A DNA stretch of 64,000 nt from Phalacrocorax aristotelis (Eukaryota > Chordata > Aves > Suliformes > Phalacrocoracidae): positions 7,006,001 through 7,070,000 of the forward strand of contig NC_134297.1 in the NCBI RefSeq assembly GCF_949628215.1, in the 5' to 3' direction. Of the stretch, positions 26,201 to 36,758 are shown in pieces. A model generated the notes under the pieces. It saw nothing but the letters and a program-made list of their open reading frames with translations. It was not told where the DNA came from and did no database searches. Positions within the stretch are counted from its first letter, which is position 1. Each line of letters starts with the position of its first letter. The position numbers and the translations under genes are program-made.

Positions 26201-28407
26201 GCCTAAGTGCAGAAAGGCGGCAACTGTATGAGACAAATTCATTCTCAGGGCTGTTGATACAGACACAGACATAAAATCATAGAGTTTACCTCGGGCTTTA
26301 CAAAACGTAATTAGTTTGTACTTAGTCGCCATCACTGATAATTTAATATCTTCCCTTTGCTATCGATTATCAAATCTAAATGTTTTCTCTGGCCCCTGTA
26401 ACTATATCTAATGGAGGGATTTCTGGTTTAGCCAGCCAAAACATCAGGCAGCTTCTCTAAGATAATCTAGATGCCTACAGTGTAAATGAAAGAAAGACTC
26501 TGCCAAGAGCCATTCATTCCCTCGCAAAACAAGTGTGGTGACAAGACAAGCGGACCCTCAGAGGGTGCATATGCTTCCTTTACCGTCTGTTAGGGCTCAG
26601 CTGTACAACTGGCATAAGCAATTATCTACCATTTACATCGCTGAAGTTAAACCACACAAATTTCACACTAACTCACTCACATCAGTATATCTAATCCACT
26701 ACCTGCCTATGGATTATCCCCATTTGGATATATGAAATTAGGGCTTAAGGGAGCTAAACAACTCTTGCCACAGATATTTTAGCACATTATTACCCCCTGA
26801 AATCAAACAGAATTTGGGCAGTCCATTTGAGCTCAAGCATTTTGCTCCTATCCAAAAAGAAAACCTGGGTGGGACAGTGAAACGATGCAGGGTTTCGGGT
26901 AAGTGTTGTAGCATCTTGAGCTTGCGTCTAAAAAACATAATCACTCCTAAGGGTTGTTTTTAGTGTCACCCTCTACTGGGAAGGGTAAAGGGGCAGTAAA
27001 GTAACAGTAGTCAGCAATTACAAAACCCCCAGCATCTCCTGATCTGAGGCACACTCTTCAAGTCCAGGTCCTTCTAAAGAAAACATCGTCCACAGCAGCT
27101 GCAGGTCCCCAAATCATTCAGATCTCTGTGTGGCTGGGGACACTCTGTCCTTAGAGACACAGTAAACGTGGAACGCCCTTTGTGTGAGTCACCAGGGAGA
27201 ATATTTTCCCCTCAAGTTCTTAATTTATTTCTGTGTTTTTTAGGCTGAAGCATTTTGCCCCTAAGAAATATGATTCCAGTACACAGTTAAATTCAGGTAG
27301 ATGAGAAGAATTTTGTTTAACAAAGGCTAAATAAATAGGCACACAAGGGTACACTTTCAGGGCAGGTTGGCACTGTGCACAAATCAAACCCATCCTCCCT
27401 GGCAAGGAAACACATTTTTATACTTGAAGGGTGATCAGCTCTGAAATCAGTTCTTTCTTCTAAGAACATTCCTAAGTTTTGGGTCAAAATCGGACCCTAG
27501 ATCTGTCTATGAACATAGCAGGCAACCTCTAACACTACAGTGGGTCAACCTCTCCCCACGCTTGCATGTCTGCATAACTCCAAGACTGGGAATTTTCCAG
27601 ATGTAGGTTGATCCAAATTCCAGTCTGAACACATCTGTAGTATTTTTCTCCATCAGTGACTTATATTCCCTGGGTCTCTTGTTAACACGTCCAATCACAC
27701 AGGACAAAATTAACAGGGACACAGAACTACAATTTAAGAACGTATTTCAGATTCAGATTCTTTAGTCTTAGCATTACCTTTGTGGTAAGTAAACATCCAA
27801 TTCTCCTGATGCTGAAATTTAATCTTTTGTTTTATTCTCACTTAAAAGTCCTGTTTGAGATGCTTTGCGATTCCAGAGTTTTAAATTCACACCCTCAAAC
27901 CCAATCTATAACTATGCTAAAAATAACTGCATATCTGGCTTAATTATGCCTCCTGCATCTATTCTCGTTTCTTGCTAAATTCACTATCCACATCGCATCG
28001 AGGGACTCCTACTGCCAATGTATACGCACACATTTGCACAGAGAGGCCCCACTTTGTCTTTTGAAAGGCAGAAAGACCTCAAAACCCAGCCACTCCCCAC
28101 CACTTTTCCCAAAGTGTGGCCACAGTGAAGTCACCTGCCTCGCTACGCCCCCGCTAATTCAGCTAAGCAGAGGACAATATTAACAGGTGACTGATTCAAA
28201 GCTTACTAAGCAAGCCAAAATGATTATTTTTTGCTGGAATGCTCCTTAGGCAAGAATCTGTTAGTTTCCTCATATACTTACTGGAACTTTTCCCCACCAG
28301 CTGAGGGAAAATATGCAAATTATATAACTTTCCTGAACAAGTGTCTTGAGACTTCGTCAGAACCCACTTCTCGCCTGCAGGTACGAAACCTGCATTACCC
28401 ATAACGT

Positions 28408-28428
28408 TTATTATTTCTTACTCTCCAG
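28408..28428 (+). other. KCNJ1: Splice acceptor of the KCNJ1 main exon
   Basis: A pyrimidine-rich stretch ends in CTCTCCAG, with the AG at 28427-28428, and the exon would begin at 28429. This matches the known structure of the mammalian gene, in which one large exon carries nearly all the coding sequence and joins alternative 5' exons. The acceptor enters the reading frame with one base left of a split codon. Six in-frame codons (TLSAEG) precede the first Met, so an upstream coding exon could extend the N-terminus, as in the ROMK1 isoform. Confidence 0.8.
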
Positions 28429-28447
28429 AACACTGTCAGCAGAGGGA

Positions 28448-29563
28448 ATGTTCAACTACCTCCGGAAACGCTTTACCAGCCACATCAGAGAACGTAGCCG
28501 GCGAAAGGCAAGGCTTGTCTCTAAAGATGGGAGGTGTAACATAGAGTTTGGCAATGTAGAACAGTCAAGGTTTGTCTTTTTGATTGATATATGGACAACT
28601 ATCCTGGATCTCAGGTGGAGATACAAAATGACTATCTTCATTTCAGCATTCTTAGGCAGCTGGTTTCTGTTTGGCCTCCTCTGGTACGGTGTGGCATACA
28701 TACACAAAGATCTTCCAGAATTCAATCCTTCCATAAATCACACCCCCTGTGTTGAGAATATCAACGGCCTGACTTCAGCTTTCCTGTTCTCCTTGGAGAC
28801 CCAGGTAACCATCGGTTATGGCTTCAGATGTGTCACAGAACAATGCGCCACTGCTATTTTCCTGCTCATCTTCCAGTCTATCCTGGGGGTCATCATCAAT
28901 TCCTTTATGTGTGGTGCCATCTTGGCCAAGATATCGAGGTCCAAAAACCGGGCTAAGACCATCACCTTCAGCAAGAATGCTGTCATCAGCAAACGTGGCG
29001 GGAAGCTCTGCCTCCTTATTCGCGTGGCAAACCTCAGGAAGAGTCTGCTGATTGGGAGCCACATCTACGGAAAGCTTCTGAAGACCACCATCACCCCAGA
29101 AGGGGAAACAATCATTTTGGACCAGGTCAACATAGAATTCGTAGTTGATGCTGGCAACGAGAATCTCTTCTTCATTTCCCCTTTAACTATTTATCACATA
29201 ATAGATAAGAACAGCCCCTTCTTCCACATGGCAGCAGAAACCATTCTGCAGCAAGATTTTGAATTGGTGGTGTTTCTAGATGGCACCGTTGAAGCCACTA
29301 GCGCTACCTGTCAAGTGAGGACATCCTACATCCCAGAAGAGGTGCTCTGGGGTTATCGCTTTGCTCCCATTGTGTCCAAGACCAAAGAAGGGAAATACAG
29401 AGTAGACTTCCAGAACTTCAGCAAGACAGTGGCAGTGGAAACTCCCCACTGTGCCTTCTGTCTGTACAATGAGAAAGAAGCTAAAGCCAAAGAGAAGAAA
29501 GGCTATGACAATCCTAGCTTTGTCTTGTCAGAAGTTAGTGAAACCAGTGACACAAAAATGTAG
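28448..29563 (+). CDS. KCNJ1: ATP-sensitive inward rectifier K+ channel ROMK (Kir1.1), 371 aa
   Basis: This is the Kir1.1/ROMK channel, a tetrameric plasma-membrane K+ channel that in mammals secretes and recycles K+ in the kidney tubule. The single exon codes for an intact 371-residue ROMK2-type protein (human 372). Visible features in order are: S25 in RLVSKDG (kinase site); K60 before helix M1 (the pH-gating lysine of ROMK); M1 at about 61-85; glycosylation sequon NHT at 97-99; C101 and C133 (the conserved extracellular disulfide pair); pore filter TIGYG at 121-125; N151 in M2, the weak-rectification residue; R168 and K170 after M2 (PIP2-contact region); RKS at 197-199; RTS at 291-293; and a C-terminal TKM that fits a PDZ ligand. 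Met at 28448 is chosen because it aligns with the ROMK2 start. The in-frame Met at 28346 lies upstream of the acceptor and would be intronic. Compared with mammals, one residue is missing near position 38 and the tail has KAK where mammals have RAR. Confidence 0.98.
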   Translation: MFNYLRKRFTSHIRERSRRKARLVSKDGRCNIEFGNVEQSRFVFLIDIWTTILDLRWRYKMTIFISAFLGSWFLFGLLWYGVAYIHKDLPEFNPSINHTPCVENINGLTSAFLFSLETQVTIGYGFRCVTEQCATAIFLLIFQSILGVIINSFMCGAILAKISRSKNRAKTITFSKNAVISKRGGKLCLLIRVANLRKSLLIGSHIYGKLLKTTITPEGETIILDQVNIEFVVDAGNENLFFISPLTIYHIIDKNSPFFHMAAETILQQDFELVVFLDGTVEATSATCQVRTSYIPEEVLWGYRFAPIVSKTKEGKYRVDFQNFSKTVAVETPHCAFCLYNEKEAKAKEKKGYDNPSFVLSEVSETSDTKM

Positions 29564-31059
29564 TTCCAGATGGTCATGGGACTGTATCTTTTTTTCATAA
29601 TGAATTCAATCTTGAGAGGATTAATAACTTAGTAAAACAAAAAAAAGACACAGGTTTGGTTTTGCTCTAAAACAGCATTTATCTTCTCAAAAGCCTCAAA
29701 TCGAAGAGGAACAATACCAGTGATCTTCAGAACACTATTTAACTACACTATATATATTTCATAGAATTTATATTTTTATACCTTTGGGACATTTTATGAA
29801 GCTGCTATGTTGGAATGTCCAACTCACTTAAGTTCCCAGAGGCATGCAGTTCTGTTTAAAAGCCTGAAAAGATGGAGAGGAACTTTAGGGCGTGTCAAAG
29901 ATACCCAGCTGTTGGAAAGAGAACATGAAAAGGGGAGACAGAAGGCAAAGCTAAAGAAACCTAAGGGTCTTAGGAGCCAAAACCTCAAAAAATTGTATGT
30001 TTCTGGTTGCCAAAGTCCTCTGTGAAAGCAGACTCTCTGGCTCCGGAACACTTGAGCACTTTTGAACATTTTGAAACAATTCCTTCTTTCTTTGAGGCCG
30101 GTACATCTACAGAAATGGAGCATTAAGGGACAGTACCTGCTTAGGGAGCTGGCAAAGACAAAGCTTGGACCACCCTGCTGCATCTAGAGCTCTGTAAAAT
30201 ACAGCTTCTCTCCTGTGAAAGCCTTTGATTCTTTTCAGGGAAAAATAACCAAATGGAAATGAAAAGTGAAAAAGCAAGGAGAAGCAGAGACCCGCTGTGG
30301 GAGAAGGGGAAGTTTGCTGCTTATTCCAACTGGCTCACCCTTCAGATACTCTTCTCTCCACTTCCCCAGGAGCTGGCTAACTGTGAAATTAGGAAGCATC
30401 TGAAGACAACTGTCCAGAAAGAAGGTGAGCCACAGCGGGGAGCTGAAGAGCACACGGATTGCTTCGCACCTGGCAGAAGAGCAATCCACTGGGAGAAGAG
30501 AGGAAATTCCCAGCTCTAGATGTATCCTTCAAATGCAAACACAGATTATCTTCTCCTTTGATGCATGAAGGTCTTGTTAAAACAAAAACACAGCATAGGA
30601 GCTTCCCACCAACAGTGGGCTTAAGATTTAGTTCCAAACTGTCCATCTCACCACAGCAAAATGTGTATCCCTACAGGAAACATGCTCTGCTCAGTGGTAG
30701 CTAAGTGGTGGTGAACATTTTCCGGGTATGATTTTTGACATTTAAGTTTCAAATGCAACAAGAAGCATCAATAATTTTGGTGAATTTCCACTTCCTCACA
30801 GCCTTCCCCCCTTCCCCCCCCGTCCCCAACTAGTTCTTTTGCTGACAGTTCAAGTGGCAGACCAAAGAGAGGGTTTTTGGGAACTCTTCCCGGTGATGTA
30901 ATTCAGCTCATCTATTTTCAACTCTGTGGTAAAATGGAAGCATCTTTTTAAAAACTGCTGGACTGAGCGGTTTTAAAGGAAGGGGAGAATTAAGCAGGTC
31001 AAATGATGACAAGACAAAGCTATTTTGCAAATGAACGTAACGGGAGTATGGAAATCAAA

Positions 31060-31190
31060 CTCTGGGAACCAAGAGTGTTCAGGTTTCAGTCCCAGTGTAG
31101 TATCAACTCCTTTGTTGGTTCAGAACAAATCACTTTCATATGTATCTCAGATTTGCCATCTGTAACACGGGACATAAAGTACTTAAGCTG
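31060..31190 (-). repeat. MIR-like SINE relic
   Basis: On the plus strand the reverse-complement order of the amniote MIR type is visible: a TTTCAGTCCCAG block, ACAAATCACTTTC, ATCTCAGATTTGCCATCTGT, then ACATAAAGTACTTAAG (consensus CAAGTCACTTAACCTC, CTCAGTTTCCCCATCTGT, ATAATACTTACCTA). The copy is diverged but clearly collinear. Confidence 0.6.
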
Positions 31191-33498
31191 TACAAAGAAC
31201 AATGTTACGAACAATTATGTCACTAAAGCACTTTAAAAGCCAATTCTCAACTGTCTCAATCTTTCCCCTTTTCAATACACCACTTTTACACCCTTCTTTA
31301 CTTCTAGATGGAAAGGTCAGCACACAAAGTTCTGTTCTCACCACGCGTCAGAATTACTAAAAATGGCTGTGCTAAGGCTACAACTATGGAATGCTGGAAC
31401 TGCCAGCCAAAACCTTTAAGGTAATGCACAGATATTGCCCAATATTTCAAGTGTACTGTTTTTGCAACCTTGAAAAGCGACATTGTCAACTATAAAAATA
31501 TTTTTACAGTCCCAAATACGACAGCACTTGAGCCCCTCCAACCATTCGTGCATCCCAGGTTGCCTGCTTGGAAGGATGGCTGTTTTATCCTCCGGTCTGA
31601 ATGGCACACCGCAGCACAGTGAGCGATGGGTGGCCATCCGCAGAACTCCAGGGGGGAGCGGGGAAGTAAAATGAAGTCTCAAGAGTCCCAGGCTTGTCTG
31701 AATCAAAAGGCTGTGTGCTGCTCAGCCCTTCCATAGCTGCTGCTACATTTCCTTTATAGGCTTCCTGTACAGTTGCCCTGTGTGTAACTTCCCTAGAAAG
31801 CAGTACGGCTGGTATTCGAGGCTTACAAGTTTTACCTCCTACCCTGGGAGAAGAGATGCACCAAGACACCCGTAATAGAAACAGAAAGATAGCCTTCACT
31901 GTACAAAAAAAGCAAGACCATAGTAAATCCATTTAAAAGGTCAAACCCAGCTATGCAATGAGGAGACTGGGAAGATTCCTATTTTCTTTAAGTAAAGCTG
32001 GTTCGGGATGTTACTGCTAGGGGTGGAAAAATATAACCAAATACTACTCCAGTGCCTGTCCAGGAGGAAGTGTACATCCTCCAAAGTTTAAAGGGTCCCT
32101 GAATAATGCACTTTCAGGCCCGGCCCTTGGAAAGCCATCTCAAAATCCTAAACCTCCAAGTTCTTCACGACACAGCTTTTTAACCTTTCGCCCTATGTCT
32201 CTACAGCAGAAGCATGAGGAGGCGTTATTCCTTGTCTAGAAGTATTACGTGCCACCACAGCTCAAACAGAAGGTACTCGATCTCACTGAAAGGGCCGTTA
32301 CCTGTTGTTCATTCTTCGTTGGCAGTTACACCTGCCTCAGAAGGTGGCCCTGCTGCCAACACTAAGGGAAGGGAGACTGCACTCTTTTTGCACGTTTTGG
32401 CGTTACAGAGAGGGGACCGACTACTGCATGATCAGAGAAGACACGAGGGGGACATACCCAAATTTGAGAGGGCCGCGGCTGAGCTATCAAGCTTGCTTAG
32501 AGGAGGATCATAGCGGGACCTAAATGGGAATCTCGGAATGAAACCCTCCTCCTGTGAGCCGCCTGCTGATTGTCACTTCAGGAAACGCCTGCCGGTCCCC
32601 TCCTGCCAGCGGTGCACCGCGCAGGAGATAGAGCGCTGTAGTCAGAGCCCAGCAGCAGGAGAACAATGAGTGGAATTTCCTCTTTCTGTCCAGAGAGGGC
32701 TGTTTGTCACCAGAGAGATAAAGGCCCAGGGCAGGGGAAAAAGGGTTATCGGGAGACATGCTGCATACAGTGCCACTCAGGACAGACTCCATAGGAAATC
32801 TATTTTGGGGGCTGTCACCCCTGCTGCCATTAAAAGAAAGTTCAGTTAAGAGGATGAAAATAAATTTAATCTTGCTGAGCAGAAGTGGCTGGAGGGAACC
32901 ACAGACCCGATACTGGAAAACAAAGACTGGTTGCTTTACCCGTGACACCATTTCGTTTTTTACATCTCCACAAGGCTCTCTTCTCAAGCCTTATGGTTCT
33001 CTTGTCCCTCCCTGTCCCTCCAGGCTTCCCATGCTGTCCCAGCAACAACTAGTCCTCTCCACAAGTGGAACATGCTATGGAGGCCACCAGCTTAGTCAGT
33101 ACAAAGCAAAGGACTGAAGAGCAAGTCCCGTCTCTTCAGGAGAAGAAATCAGACCATGCGCTTACTGCTGGATTAAGGCCTAAAGGATTTAGCTGTGACA
33201 GTGTTCGCCAAGCTGCTAGGCTTGGGAATAACGTGTCTGCACTAAATTTAATTTATCTTCTCATTTCACAAACAACATGTTTCTTCTACTGTATTTATTT
33301 TAAACATTCATTCAAGCTGTGCATAATATTTCAATCATTTTGAAATAGATTTACCCTCCTGCTGGCAAATGAATAAGGCATCCTGCTGACTGCTGGAGAA
33401 TGGGCCATGAATTAAAATAACTGCTTTTAGCAAACTGACATATGCTAGTTAGCTGTCTCCACACACTCTCTGGTAGTAACTGGTGAAAAGAGACCCCT

Positions 33499-33519
33499 AA
33501 ATAATAATAATAATAATAA
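33499..33519. repeat. (AAT)n microsatellite
   Basis: Perfect run of about seven AAT units. Confidence 0.9.
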
Positions 33520-34349
33520 AAACAGACCCTGGCAAGCCATTTAGATACTCATAGTGACTTGCATGGTTGGAATGTGGCAGACCACTGCTAACTAGCTCAC
33601 AGCAACTGCCTGGATAACTCCTGCGTGTACACGCTTCCTTGTAAACTCAGCTACTCACCCATAAACAAGCCAGCAGTGTGCAAAGCCCCGACACAAACGA
33701 GAGCAGCTGAGGTGTCATATCCTCTTTCCTCTCCCCAGGCAGCAAACTGATGTGGTTAGACTCATGCGAATTCAGCTGGGAAGAGCCTTTATTTCCCCTT
33801 CCCTTTTATTTTGCCCCCTTCCATTCACGCCCGCCTTGAACTGTCATGGTGCTGGCCCAATTCCTGTTCCCCACACAAGCAGGGAGAAACCACAGCACAA
33901 CATGAGGAATGCAAGCAGAGCCCCTGCCGCGGCAGGGATGGGGGAAGCCGAGCAAGTTCCTAAACCCTCTGGTGAATCTGTGCCTACACAGCTTCTCGCT
34001 GCAGCCTGGGGAACCTCTGCGACAGCACCGTCACCGCCCTAAATCCTATATAACCCGGTGAGGATGCCACTGGAACAAAAGCGAGGAAGGCTGAAGCCCT
34101 CTCTCCACCGTGGCTAGAGCACACAATACGTTTCCTGAGGCCAAGCTGACATTCCTGCGGTGGAAGCATCTGCCTGGGGGAGCTTACAGCTTGAATAAAC
34201 TCACTGCTGCACCAGGCAGACCAATTCTCCCTGCTCCAGAGAGCTGGGCAAGCAAGGGGAGGCTGGAAAGGAGACAATCTCTCTTCGCACCTCAATTTGC
34301 ACGCTGCTAGCTAAATTTAAGCAAAGTGTTGAAGCCCTTGCTCTCCTGG

Positions 34350-34660
34350 GTGGCCGCATCCCGAGCAAGCTCTGCAGAGACGAAGTTAGGACAACCCACC
34401 GCAGAGGCGAGCGAGGGTGCTGGAGGCGGCGCAGGGGTGATGCCAGAGGGACGGGAGCGGTGCCCTGAGCGCCTTCTGCCTTGCTGCCGCTGGATGGCAG
34501 CCCTTACCTCCAGATCAGCCGCAGAGCCGGCCCCGACCTCCCCGCCGGCAGCAGCCCCGGCCCCGGCAGCAGCCCCGGCCCCGGCAGCAGCCCCGGCCCC
34601 GGCAGCGCAGCAAGCGCAACAGCGCGAACCACGGCAGCCTCGAAAGCGCAAAGCAAGAAT
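34350..34660. promoter_or_regulatory. Small intergenic CpG island (possible promoter)
   Basis: About 300 bp with roughly 30 CpG dinucleotides and high G+C stand out from CpG-poor surroundings. It lies between the convergent 3' ends of KCNJ1 and FLI1, where neither gene needs a promoter. In vertebrates such islands usually mark promoters. On the minus strand a good donor (CTGGAG|GTAAGG, GT at 34507-34506) follows the island, so it could be the first exon of a minus-strand transcript. Both strands stay open for over 100 codons, but the predicted peptides are Ala/Pro or Ala/Gly runs from the repeat and match nothing I know. A promoter role is inference. Confidence 0.5.
34546..34606. repeat. 18-bp GC-rich minisatellite
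   Basis: Three perfect units of CGGCAGCAGCCCCGGCCC at 34546-34563, 34564-34581 and 34582-34599 are followed by a 7-bp partial unit. The minus strand carries six GGGG runs, arranged as GGGGCCGGGG pairs, so it can in principle form G-quadruplexes. It sits inside the CpG island. Confidence 0.95.
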
Positions 34661-34909
34661 TTATTGGGACTGTTCCTCAGTTTATTACACAAAGTTTAAT
34701 GCATTTAGTGACTTTTTTTTGGCATGAGCTCTGCTAGCTGGATATATTTAGCCACTTCACAGAAGTGTTGGGGGACTTAATTCACTGCAATGAATTCGGA
34801 GGTGATGTGTAAGTGGAGGGTTGGGGGCTGTAAACATCACCTCTGCAGTGGCATCTAAAGCACCCTTAACAGAGTCTGCAGTAGGTGGGGTGGGTTAGTA
34901 ATAGCAAGG

Positions 34910-35023
34910 CTGGGTCTGGGGAGACCTGTATTCTGTGTCCAACTCTGTTCTGGGGCTTCAAGCGAGTCACCGCTCCCTGCTTTGAGCCTCAGTTTCCCCA
35001 GCTGTTTAAAAAAAAAAAAAAAA
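34910..35023 (-). repeat. MIR-like SINE relic followed by a 16-A run
   Basis: The plus strand shows the amniote MIR order in reverse: a TGTGTCCAACTCTG block, CAAGCGAGTCACCGCTC, then GAGCCTCAGTTTCCCCAGCT (consensus AGCTCTGCCAC, GGCAAGTCACTTAACCTC, GCCTCAGTTTCCCCATCT). A run of 16 A residues (35008-35023) has expanded where the consensus reads CTGTAAAATGG. This is one of the better-preserved relics here. Confidence 0.65.
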
Positions 35024-36515
35024 GCAACACCACAGGCCACCTTGGGAAAGCTTTGAGTTCTAGCTCTATGTTAGTTTTGCAACAGCGCCCAAGAGTGCCT
35101 GTTCAGCCAAAGCCCCCCTCTGATTTGGAAGCGTTCCTGGTACATTACAGAGCCTACACAAACTCACGCGAAGGATTTGCTGCCACCGTAGCAGTGTTTG
35201 TAAAACTGTTATATCACTTGACAGTATCTAGAAGTCTAAATTACATCCCTTCATGCTCCTGTGCCAGGAGCTTTGCAAACACCCCCAAAGGATTCTTAGC
35301 CCATTAACCCCTACAGAGCTACTCCTCCAAAACACTACAAGGACAGACTCCCAGCCCGGAGCCTCGTGAGGTTTCTGTCCTCTGCGTGGGGGGAAGAAGG
35401 GGGGGGGCAAAGCCTGCAGGCCAGGGCAGTTTGGGGGTACAGTATCTACTCACGGGATGCACGTGGCAGCACCTCAGCAGGGTGGTTGGCCATGCTTAGA
35501 GGAGGGCAGCGACCATTCCTGTCCCCCCAGCGAGGCCAGGACTGCAGACACCCCTGTATCTGCAGAGCTTGCAGCCGTGCTGGCTGGGACGTTTAGACTG
35601 CTGCTGCTGTTCAGCTCTCAATCAGCCCTGAGCTTCAGGACCTGGAGCTTTAAGAAAAGTTTCAAACCCTTTACAGTAACTTCTACCCTAAACAGAAACC
35701 TCTCTTACTTGCTTTAACTTAGCACTATTAGCCTATGGGTGTTGAGAGCAACAGAAAACCAAAGGGTGGGGTCCAGGTTATTACAGGTACCACCAGCCAA
35801 CACTCACAGCACAGCCTCCTCCAGCAGCCACAGAGACACTTGGAAAACAGACCTTGCACTTCCTGAGGGCTGGAGATGCCGTTCCTCCCCACACGTGCCT
35901 TGCCAGCAGCAGCCAGCACAGGCCTGAAGCAGAGGAGACTCCTTTGGCTTGCACACAGGGCCTTACAGCAGCAGGGAAGGTAAAGTAGATCCAGCATCAG
36001 GCTTTACAGCTCCAGGAGACAGAAAGTTAACAAAAAGCCAAAGCAAATAACAAGTTTGCGGCAGTTCCTGGAAAGGAAGAAGCAAGCTCTTGTGTTGAAA
36101 TAGCTGTGCATCAAACTACCAGAGCCCCCAGGTTGTTCCTCCTCCTTCAGCAGCTACAACTTAAAATAAGAAATGCAGACTTTCATCCTTTTCTGCCTGC
36201 TCCTACATGAAGAGCAGTAAAACCCCCTCCTCTAAAAGTTACTTCCCCTGCCCAGAGAAACCTTCCTGCTTATTTGCTGCAGCTGTTTGTAATGATCGAA
36301 GCAGCTGCTCAGCTGTGAACACCCTGGCCATCACTGACACACCTGTTGCACTGTGCCCTGATAGGGGCAGCTTATTCCCCTCTACCGGGGGGTGGGTGGG
36401 GAGAATATTGCTATGGTGGCCTCAAAGCTGCTTTGCTTTCTCGTCTTTCTTTTTGTGGGTCTAGTATTGGGATCTGTTTGCTACTCTTAGACCCTGAACA
36501 GCTGAGTTTGCCAAG

Positions 36516-36758
36516 GATCTCTAACTCTTTTCTGATATGGTAGAAGAATCTGAGTTTTATGTGCAGGGATTTTTACTTCTGTAGGTGAAAAAATCATAAT
36601 GTACAAGCTAAATTAGGTGTTATGTGTCATTCTTCTCATGACCTTAGTCTGAGGTCTCTTTCTTAATACAATAGAAAAGTCTGAGCTTTATTTTCAAGAA
36701 GTTCTGCTTTTACAGATGAAAAATCATAACATATATGTTATGCTAGGTATTGTGCAAA
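36516..36758. repeat. Ancient imperfect tandem duplication, ~131-bp period
   Basis: The segment at 36541-36627 and that at 36672-36755 share the same succession of blocks. These are TAGAAGAATCTGAGTTTTAT against TAGAAAAGTCTGAGCTTTAT, GTGAAAAAATCATAA against ATGAAAAATCATAA, and AAATTAGGTGTTATGTG against ATGCTAGGTATTGTGC. The similarity extends a little upstream (GGATCTCTAACTC against GGTCTCTTTCTTA). It matches no repeat I recognise. Confidence 0.7.

Larger units (their letters stand above)
12032..28407. other. Gene-free region upstream of the KCNJ1 coding exon
   Basis: I find no conserved coding exon in these 16 kb. Visible content is MIR-like SINE relics at about 13.19, 17.14 and 19.68-20.26 kb, a short AAT microsatellite at 16945-16962 and a small hairpin at 21842-21864. 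In mammals KCNJ1 has several alternative 5' exons spread over tens of kilobases upstream of the main coding exon, so part of this is probably KCNJ1 intron. No specific 5' exon can be called. Confidence 0.55.
29564..34340 (+). other. KCNJ1 3' flank: 3'UTR and intergenic DNA
   Basis: The 3'UTR of KCNJ1 must begin at 29564, but I cannot place its end. I saw no canonical AATAAA or ATTAAA in the first roughly 3 kb. AGTAAA at about 29630, just before an A-rich run, is a possible variant signal, and ATTAAA and AATAAA first appear near 32829 and 32859. The remainder has no credible coding exon. It holds a C-rich tract at 30806-30828, a MIR-like relic at 31060-31190 and an AAT microsatellite at 33499-33519. 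Open frames of up to 155 codons here look random. Confidence 0.5.

Noticed and set aside
28346-28447. In-frame upstream Met giving a 405-residue KCNJ1 product
   Set aside because: The first 27 codons lie upstream of the splice acceptor and would be intronic; family length supports the start at 28448.
28456-29064. Minus-strand open frames across KCNJ1
   Set aside because: Shadows of the conserved coding sequence on the other strand.
32520-32987. 155-codon minus-strand open frame downstream of KCNJ1
   Set aside because: No domain or conserved motif seen, and several overlapping frames are equally open.
34307-34727. Ala/Pro-rich and Ala/Gly-rich open frames on both strands of the CpG island
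   Set aside because: They are driven by the 18-bp GC-rich repeat, which has a multiple-of-three period and so stays open in several frames. I keep the island as a possible promoter but not the peptides.
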